NCBI GenBank assembly: GCA_025618425.1
Contig: CM046833.1
Location: forward strand, 9,063,429-9,127,428
DNA from: Heliocidaris tuberculata
Lineage: Eukaryota > Echinodermata > Echinoidea > Camarodonta > Echinometridae
DNA: 64,000 nucleotides
Direction: 5' to 3'
A program made the position numbers and the translations under genes. Shown piece by piece: positions 57,490-64,000 of the stretch. Within the stretch, counting starts at the first letter, position 1; each line of letters begins with the position of its first letter. The notes beneath the pieces are model-generated. The model did not search any database. It was not told the DNA's origin and saw only the letters and a list, made by a program, of their open reading frames with translations.

Positions 57490-57790
57490 AGTTTGATTAA
57501 AGATAGCTAAGGTCAAATATAACGCAAGATGATTATATTAAGAAAATTTAAACAAAGTAATGTTCCTACGACGTCTGGATTTACAGTAACGAGTTAAGTG
57601 TCAGTGTTCCAGGATTAACCGAGAAATTGAGGGTAGCATAGTATGCATAAGATGTCATGAGTTGGGGGAAAGGTGAGCGAGGTAATGTTAAAACGATGCA
57701 TAATTCATAATAATAAGTTAACTACGACATGTATGATGTGAATTATTTTAGGGAGAAAACAATATAAGATAAATATAAGATAAGATGGCT
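57490..57790. other. Sequence between the 231-aa gene and the retrotransposon
   Basis: Unique-looking AT-rich sequence, probably 3' UTR and intergenic; ATTAAA occurs at about 57,497 but no canonical AATAAA follows closely. Confidence 0.35.
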
Positions 57791-58143
57791 TAATTTGATT
57801 TTGATTTGATTTATTTTTTCTGCATTCATATAAGTACAACATTTTTCCGTAACATATATAAAATAAAATACAAAAGTACTTTTTGACAATAAATCATAAA
57901 TAGCAAGTATATGTAACAATCATTTTTCAAAAACAAACACGAAATGATAAATCGTCAAATTATTTAATTCATCAAATATAAAGTCATTTGCGGAAGAAGG
58001 ACTACCATTATAAGCAATTTGCTTGAGAATATGGCAGCCCCAGACAAATATTATGAAATAGCTAAAACATGTTTAAATAAGCAGAATGGATAAATAATTG
58101 AAATCCTAAATTAAAAGCATATTAATGATGATGTTGATAATGG

Positions 58144-58235
58144 AATGATGATGGTGATGATGATGATGATGATGATAACGATGATGATGATGATGATGAT
58201 GATAACGGTGATGATGATGATGATGATGATGAAGA
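58144..58235 (+). repeat. (GAT)n microsatellite in retrotransposon 3' region
   Basis: About 90 bases of GATGAT with a few AAC breaks, just beyond the RT C terminus. Confidence 0.9.
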
Positions 58236-58249
58236 GTTGACACAGAAAT

Positions 58250-60315
58250 TTTACCTTGTATATTCAGATAGTAACATCTTTTAGCTTTGGCTTTAAATGA
58301 GTAAAGGGAACAACAGGATTTAATGAATTCTGGGAGAGAATTCCATAGGTCTGGACCATGGTGTCTTATTGATCTATGGGCAATCAGTAACTTTGGGTTG
58401 ACTAGATGAAAGTTGGAGGAATTGCGAGTAGGGTATAGGAGTGAATAGTGTTATTTAAATTATAAAAGTTTTGAAATAAAAGAGGGAGCAAGTCATTTAG
58501 ATACTTAAATATGAACAGTAAACTTTGTAGTGAATTGATGTCGAATACTGTTAGAGTTTTCAGTTGGTAAAATATTGGTCTGGTGTGAGATAAATATGGT
58601 GAACCGGTACATATGCGAAGGGCTTTCTTTTGCAATAAGTAAATAGAGTTGATTTTTGTTTTGTTGGTGGTGGCCCATACTAAATTGCAATATGTTATAT
58701 ATGGTAATATCAATGAATTATAAAGCATAATGAGCGTTTTACAAGGGACAAATCTCTTTACTTTATAAAGTATACCAACATTCCTAGAAATAGAAGTAGT
58801 TATATGACGTATATGTTCATTCCAATTTAAATTTTCATCGATAATGTCTCTTTCTTTCTAGAGGTACATTATCTATAAGTATGTTGTAAGGAAAATCAAT
58901 GACATGAGAATTTACGTGCTTGAAATACATGAAATTGGTTTTATCTAAATTAAGGGACAATTTATTGCACTTAAACCACAAAGATAACTTTGGTAACTCA
59001 TTATTAAGTGTATTTACTAGGGTATTTAAGTTATGATGTGAACAGAAAATGTTTGTTTCATCTGCATATAATATGAAAGATAAAAGAGGAGTTGTATTAG
59101 TTAAATCATTAATATATAGTAGAGAGAGTAAAGGGCCTAGTATTGACTCTTGTGGAACACCGCATTGGATTGGTAGGAAATCTGAAGAAACATCATTATA
59201 CACTACATATTGTTTTCTATTAGATAAATAGCTCTCAAACCAGGAGAGGGCAACTCCACGAATTCCATAAGAATGAAGTTTTTAAAGTAAAATATGGTGG
59301 TCAAGCGTATCAAAGGCTTTAGATAAGTCCATGAATACTCCTATTACATGTTCTTTATTTGCCATGGCATTCGTTATTTTATTATATAATTGTATACTAA
59401 AGCTAGGTCGGTTGAATGTCTTTTTCTGAAACCATATTGATTTATATTTAGAAAATGAAATGTATCTAAAAAGTTATACAGCCTTTTGTAAATAATCTTG
59501 TCTAGGATTTTTGATATGCTGGGAAGAATGGATATAGGCCTGTAATTACTTATTTCGTGAGGGTTGTCTATTTTGAAAACGGGATTTACCTTTGCAATTT
59601 TTAGAGACTCAGGACATTTCCCGGTGTTAATAGATAGATTAAAAATGTGAGTTAGAGGAGAAACAAGAAAATGTATGATTTGTTTAAGGAGAAAAGCACT
59701 GATTCTATCGTGACCTTGTGATTTACTTGAATTAAGATTTTTTGTTATTTCGATTATTTCATTAGGATTTATGGGATTAAAAAACAGTGAAGAAGTTGTA
59801 GGTTCAGGAAGAAATTTAGTAAAATTTTCGTTCGGTTTATTGAGTTTATTTGCTAAATTAGGTCCTATTTTTACAAAAAAGGAATTAAAGGTATGACCTA
59901 TATCTTCAGACTGTATCACTGTATTATCCATTGTAAAATTATTAGTAGGTAATTTTGTTTTCTTGCCAATCAGATCATTTATAACCTCCCATGTAGATTT
60001 CATATTAGTTTTCACTCGGTTAAGTTTATCGGAATAGTACATTTTACGAGAAGTTCGAATGATATTAGTTAATTTGTTTCGGGGCGTTTTATATTTGTTT
60101 TTATTAAGAGTAGTAGAGTTTGTTAAATAAGCCTTATAAAGTTTGTTCCTTGTGTGTATGGATCGCAGAATTGCTTTTGTTATCCATGGCATTTTACTAC
60201 GTTTATTGTTCTTGTTTACAGATACCAGAGGAAAATTTTTGTCGTAATACTTCTGTAACTTTTTATTGAAAGTTTCGTATGCAATATTTGCATCTGACTG
60301 ACGATAAATATCCAA
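58250..60315 (-). pseudogene. Retrotransposon reverse transcriptase, frameshifted and mutated
   Basis: Motifs in order: KVNPVFKIDNPHEISNYRPI, YGFRKRHSTDLAL, FMDLSKAFDTLDHH (motif A), CGVPQESILGPLLSLLYIND and YADETNIF (motif C). An in-frame stop follows the motif A region (after DHHILL), and the frame is also interrupted near 59,374. Motif C reads YADE instead of YADD, so one catalytic Asp is lost. The copy cannot be active. Confidence 0.85.
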
Positions 60316-61181
60316 CCATTCTTCTCTGCAAGATCGCTTTTGAGGGATTCAATATTTTGAGGTGTTTGCTTTCTGTACATGCTTGATTTAACTGACCTTT
60401 TATTTGAAATGTCATTATTACACATTAAAAAAGTTGGCAAATGGTCGGATATATCGGAGTAAAGTAATCCACTAGTCATGTCTTTGTCAAAGATGTTAGA
60501 AAAAATATTATCTATAAGGGTTGAAGATTGACCATCAATCCTGGTTGGTTTATTTATATGTGGATAACAACTATTAGCATAAATAATATGAAGAAGGGTA
60601 TCATGATAACTACTATGAGATAACAAGTCTATATTAAAATCACCCATTAGATATAATTGTTTACCTTCTCCCGTAAGAGTATGAAGGCATATATCCAGAT
60701 CTTCACAAAATGAATTTATAGAACCATGAGGGGGTCTGTAAATTAATCCAACGATTATATTTTTGCTGTTTGAATTCATGATTTCTAAAAACAATGATTC
60801 ACTTTCTTTTAATGATATTTCATTTCGAAGTTTAAATTGCAGTTGTTCATTGACATAAAATGCTAAACCCCCTCCTCTCTTTTGTTCTCGATCATGTCTG
60901 ATCAGTGTATAATTTTGTATGTTGAATAGGTTGGGCGAAGTGCTATGAAGCCAAGTTTCCGTGACACCAATAATAGAAAAGGGAAAATTGTTCAAAGTAT
61001 ATAGCAATGTTTCCAGAGAATCAAAATTTTTGCTTAGACTTCTAGCATTTACATGAAGTAAACTAAATTTATTTCCTGTTTTTTGAAAACTAGAAGTAAA
61101 TTCGTCAGTTGAGTAATAGTTACTATCAGAGAATAAATTGTTAGTACTGAAAATAGATAACTGGTCTAGATCAGTAGTCAT
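60216..61181 (-). pseudogene. Retrotransposon endonuclease domain (APE type)
   Basis: In one frame: LLHVNARSLSKNFDSLETLL, GVTETWLHS (catalytic Glu), RGGGLAFYV, GLIYRPPHG, YLMGDFNIDLLSH and SDISDHLPTFL (catalytic Asp-His). These are the expected apurinic-endonuclease motifs in order. The frame shifts near 60,310 and continues in the overlapping RT frame. Confidence 0.85.
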
Positions 61182-61190
61182 AACAAATAG

Positions 61191-62033
61191 CTAATATAAC
61201 CAATCTATTATAATTAAAAGTGTAACAACCAATTCGCATGTAAAGTTTCTGTGTCGGACAGTGGTAATGGTCATGAGATGGAAAGAGAATGGAATGACGA
61301 TGTAAAGATAGGAGGTGACATAAGGATGAATAATAATGATGATGATGATGATGAGTTCCTAAAGCGTTAATCAGATGATTAACTTTCATAATGACAAGTT
61401 CAGTCATTTTGAGCACCTCAGCCATAAAATACATTCATAACTTATGGAACCCTTAATGAACACTTTGTCTCAGCAAAGTAAAGTTGAAATAAGTAAAATG
61501 AGATGAGCTGGGAAGGAATGTACTGACGATGGAGGATTATCACATCTGGACAATTACCCCCTATATGAGTAAAGCCCTCAGAAACTTCCCCCCGGTGTTA
61601 ACAAAAAGAATTTTCCTTTACCGATACACCGGCTTCATACGGCTTCCTTATAGCGGCGCTCTTCAAGGAATAACAGGGGAACAACTACGTGGAAAGGAGA
61701 CGCTAACCCTCCCCCATTCCCTAATTTATGGGCTTTGTTAATTTGCATTAAATTTTCATCTACCAAATAAGGCCGGTGCCCCCCCCCCCCCATGATGTCG
61801 GTGTAAGCCTTCAATGTCTTCATCCAGGCTACGCCACTGCTTCATACGAGGAAACCGTTTATCGATATATCACTTGGTCCAGAGGAACGAATATATTTTA
61901 GTATCTTGTCGAATGACATTAGTGACGAGCTGGGATTCAATCTTTGAAGTCTACTGAATGAACCACTACACCTCGACACTCATTAGAAATCATCGGGTGC
62001 TCTTACAATTTTTCGTTTGGACTCTATACAATA
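61191..62033. other. Intergenic / 3' UTR side of the YxNYE gene
   Basis: Contains (GAT)n near 61,335, a C run at 61,780 and GGCTACGCCACTGC near 61,827, which looks like a repeat end. No clear poly-A signal for the minus-strand gene. Confidence 0.4.
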
Positions 62034-64000
62034 TCAAATTCCATCCATACTTCTGTAAAGTTCATTCTCGACCATATTCGAGGGGACTGAATGGAACTCT
62101 GCGTTTTGATAGAATGCGCCATTCTCCTCATTATCAGTTAACTTATCGACCTGAATATCTTTGGCAACAATAGCTCCGTCGTCTTCATAATTCGCATCCA
62201 TACTTTTGTAAAGTTCATTCTCAGCCATATTCGAGGGCACTGAATGGAACTCTGCGTTTTGGTAGAATGCGCCATTCCCCTCATTATCAGTTATCTTATC
62301 GACCTGCATCTCTTTAGCCACAATAGCTCCGTCGTCTTCATGATTTGCATCCATACTTCTGTAAAGTTCATTCTCAGCCATATTCGAGGGCACTGAATGG
62401 AACTCTGCATTTTGGTAGAATGCGCCATTTCCCTCATTATCAGTTATCTTATCGACCTGCATCTCTTTAGCCACAATAGCTCCGTCGTCTTCATAATTTG
62501 CATAGATGCTCTCATCAGAGTTTTGGTAAGTCTCGTCATTCCTGCCATCAATGGTCGTGTCGAACTTTTCATCGTGGGGAGTTGGCGCGGATCCTGCTCT
62601 CTTGTATAACTCAGCGTCAACCGTTTCTTCTTCATCTTCGTAATTTGCATAAATGCTCTCATCAGAGTTTCGGTAAATCTCATATTTCCCGTTATCAATC
62701 GCCGCGTCGAATTTTCCCTTGTTTGGAGTTGGCGGGGATGCAGTATTAGTGTATATCCCGTCTTCAAACATTTCTCCACCGTCTTCGTAGTTGGCATAGA
62801 TGTTTTCATCAATATTATGATGAGCGTCATCAATTTCTTCATCTATCACCGAGTTGAACTGCATACCGCGGGATGTTGGCGAAGATGCTGGATTGTATAG
62901 CCCGTTGTCAATCCTATCAGCTTTATCTTCATAATTCGCATAAACTTTTTTATCAGTATCTTGAAAGGCGTCATCACCCACCGCGTCGAATTGTCCTGAG
63001 AGCGGACTTGTCGGGGTTGCCGGATTGGAAAGCTCATCGTCAACATTATCAACTCTCTTTTCATAATTTGCATATATGTTCTCATCAGTGTTTTGATAAA
63101 CCCTATCATTCCCATTTTCAGCGCAAGGACATGGAGGGGATGCTGCATTGCGAAATTTGTCTTCCATCCTACCTTCCTGATTCGCTTTGTCTTCATAATT
63201 CGCATAAGTGTTCTCATCAGCATTTTGACAGGCGTCATCATTCCCCTCGTCAGTCACCGCGTCAAAATGCTCTTCGTGGAATGCTGACGGCGATGCCAGA
63301 TTGTATAACGTTTCATCTACACCCTCTTCATGTTCTTCGTGTTCGTAATTCGCATAAACTTCCTCATCATTGGTTTGATAAGCCGCATTCCCCTCGCCGA
63401 TCACCGTATCAAGGTGTTCATCGTGGAGAGCTAAGAATGCTGGGTTGTATAACTCATCGTCAACCATTTCTCCACCTTCTTCATAATTTGAATAGAAGCC
63501 TTCCTTGGTGTTTTGATAAATGTCACCATTCGCCACATCGAACTGTACATCGCACGGAGTTGTTAGGGTTGCCGGACTAGCTAGTGCTGTCGGGGTTGCC
63601 GGACTTTTTAACTCATCGTTAATGACGGGTCTTTCATCTTCATAATTTGCATAGATGTTCTCATCATCATTTTGATCAACCCCATCATTTCTTTCACCGG
63701 TCATCGTGACAAACTGTCCATCACGGGAAATGGGTGGGGATGAGGAATTATACAGTTCCTCATCAAATACATCTCCTTTGTTTTCATAATTTGCATAGAC
63801 GCTCTCATCAGTGTATTTATAAATGTCACCCTTTTCATAATTTTCTTCCCCATTCGACACAGGGAACTGCTCAGCGCCGGAAGTTAGAGGGGATGCTTGG
63901 TCATGGAACTCGCTGTCCACCATAGCTCTACCATCTTCGTAATTTGCATAAATGTTTTCATCATTACTTTTATCAATGTTGTCATTTCCCACACAAACCC
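62034..64000 (-). CDS. Acidic tandem-repeat protein with eleven YxNYE motifs, partial (3' end of gene)
   Basis: The frame is open from the right edge (VCVGNDNID) to TGA at 62036-62034, about 654 codons in one exon. It has no start codon of its own: the first in-frame start-like codon is GTG, not used in animals, so the exon continues outside the window. About 11 units of 43-55 residues each open with DENIYANYED or close variants (10 YANYE, 1 YSNYE) and continue with an acidic part, often ELYNPASPP-like, and a D/E/N-rich end. Three near-identical 51-residue units with GAIVAKEMQVDKITDNEGNG and FYQNAEFHSVPSN finish the protein; in two of them the motif has decayed to DANHED and DANYED. YxN is the core of the GRB2-type SH2 ligand. 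The region may be the cytoplasmic tail of a receptor or a soluble scaffold; no membrane segment lies in the visible part. Function unassigned. Confidence 0.8.
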   Translation of the reverse strand, partial: VCVGNDNIDKSNDENIYANYEDGRAMVDSEFHDQASPLTSGAEQFPVSNGEENYEKGDIYKYTDESVYANYENKGDVFDEELYNSSSPPISRDGQFVTMTGERNDGVDQNDDENIYANYEDERPVINDELKSPATPTALASPATLTTPCDVQFDVANGDIYQNTKEGFYSNYEEGGEMVDDELYNPAFLALHDEHLDTVIGEGNAAYQTNDEEVYANYEHEEHEEGVDETLYNLASPSAFHEEHFDAVTDEGNDDACQNADENTYANYEDKANQEGRMEDKFRNAASPPCPCAENGNDRVYQNTDENIYANYEKRVDNVDDELSNPATPTSPLSGQFDAVGDDAFQDTDKKVYANYEDKADRIDNGLYNPASSPTSRGMQFNSVIDEEIDDAHHNIDENIYANYEDGGEMFEDGIYTNTASPPTPNKGKFDAAIDNGKYEIYRNSDESIYANYEDEEETVDAELYKRAGSAPTPHDEKFDTTIDGRNDETYQNSDESIYANYEDDGAIVAKEMQVDKITDNEGNGAFYQNAEFHSVPSNMAENELYRSMDANHEDDGAIVAKEMQVDKITDNEGNGAFYQNAEFHSVPSNMAENELYKSMDANYEDDGAIVAKDIQVDKLTDNEENGAFYQNAEFHSVPSNMVENELYRSMDGI
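62070..62520 (-). repeat. ~153-bp coding tandem repeat, three near-identical units
   Basis: The last three units of the YxNYE protein repeat at 153-bp spacing with only a few base changes. They are much closer to each other than the upstream units are, which points to recent duplication or conversion. Confidence 0.8.

Larger units (their letters stand above)
57791..61190 (-). mobile_element. Non-LTR retrotransposon (CR1/L2-like), decayed, about 3.4 kb
   Basis: On the minus strand an APE-type endonuclease is followed by reverse transcriptase, a C-terminal RT tail (GPDLWNSLPEFIKS-like, near 58,310-58,350), a (GAT)n tract and a short tail of ATCAAAT-like repeats (57,791-57,812). Frames are broken in several places. 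No ORF1 is visible. The short microsatellite-like 3' tail instead of poly-A suggests the CR1/L2 group; the clade is not certain. Confidence 0.85.

Noticed and set aside
62444..63580. Long open frames in other registers over the YxNYE exon (132, 131 and 235 codons)
   Set aside because: They are shadows caused by the repetitive, stop-poor coding sequence of the minus-strand exon.

Overview
The window is animal nuclear DNA, most likely from an echinoderm and probably a sea urchin. It has intron-rich genes with GT-AG splice sites, tRNA-derived SINEs with (ATT)n tails, fold-back elements opening with phrases such as AAGGAGAATGAAACC, long poly-C/poly-G tracts, and dozens of self-complementary TACATGTA words. 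I assign the group from these impressions plus the encoded proteins; I ran no search.

Positions 1-14,278 (minus strand) hold five exons of a bHLH transcription factor that I call USF3-like. Its 741 in-window codons are open and run off the left edge in a Gln-rich exon. Positions 20,735-45,730 (plus strand) hold all eight coding exons of a USF1/USF2-type bHLH-zipper factor of 298 aa. The two genes are head to head, with start codons about 6.5 kb apart, and both have a phase-0 intron at the same place in the bHLH loop. Their introns and the gap between them are packed with nested repeats: a minisatellite-bearing element, MITEs with clear target-site duplications, a SINE, and two tandem elements that look like non-autonomous Helentrons.

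Positions 46,000-51,900 are intergenic, with repeats. Positions 51,974-57,489 (plus strand) hold a four-exon gene for a 231-aa protein I do not recognise; all splice phases agree. Its second intron carries a 1.3-kb DNA transposon with about 130-bp inverted ends and a 9-bp target duplication. Inside that transposon is a broken RecQ-like helicase exon. The same intron carries a second inverted-repeat element whose interior contains telomere-like CCCTAA repeats.

Positions 57,791-61,190 (minus strand) are a decayed CR1/L2-like non-LTR retrotransposon. Positions 62,034-64,000 (minus strand) are the 3' part of a gene for an acidic tandem-repeat protein with eleven copies of a YxNYE motif. It looks like a multivalent tyrosine-phosphorylation scaffold and is the most unusual protein in the window.
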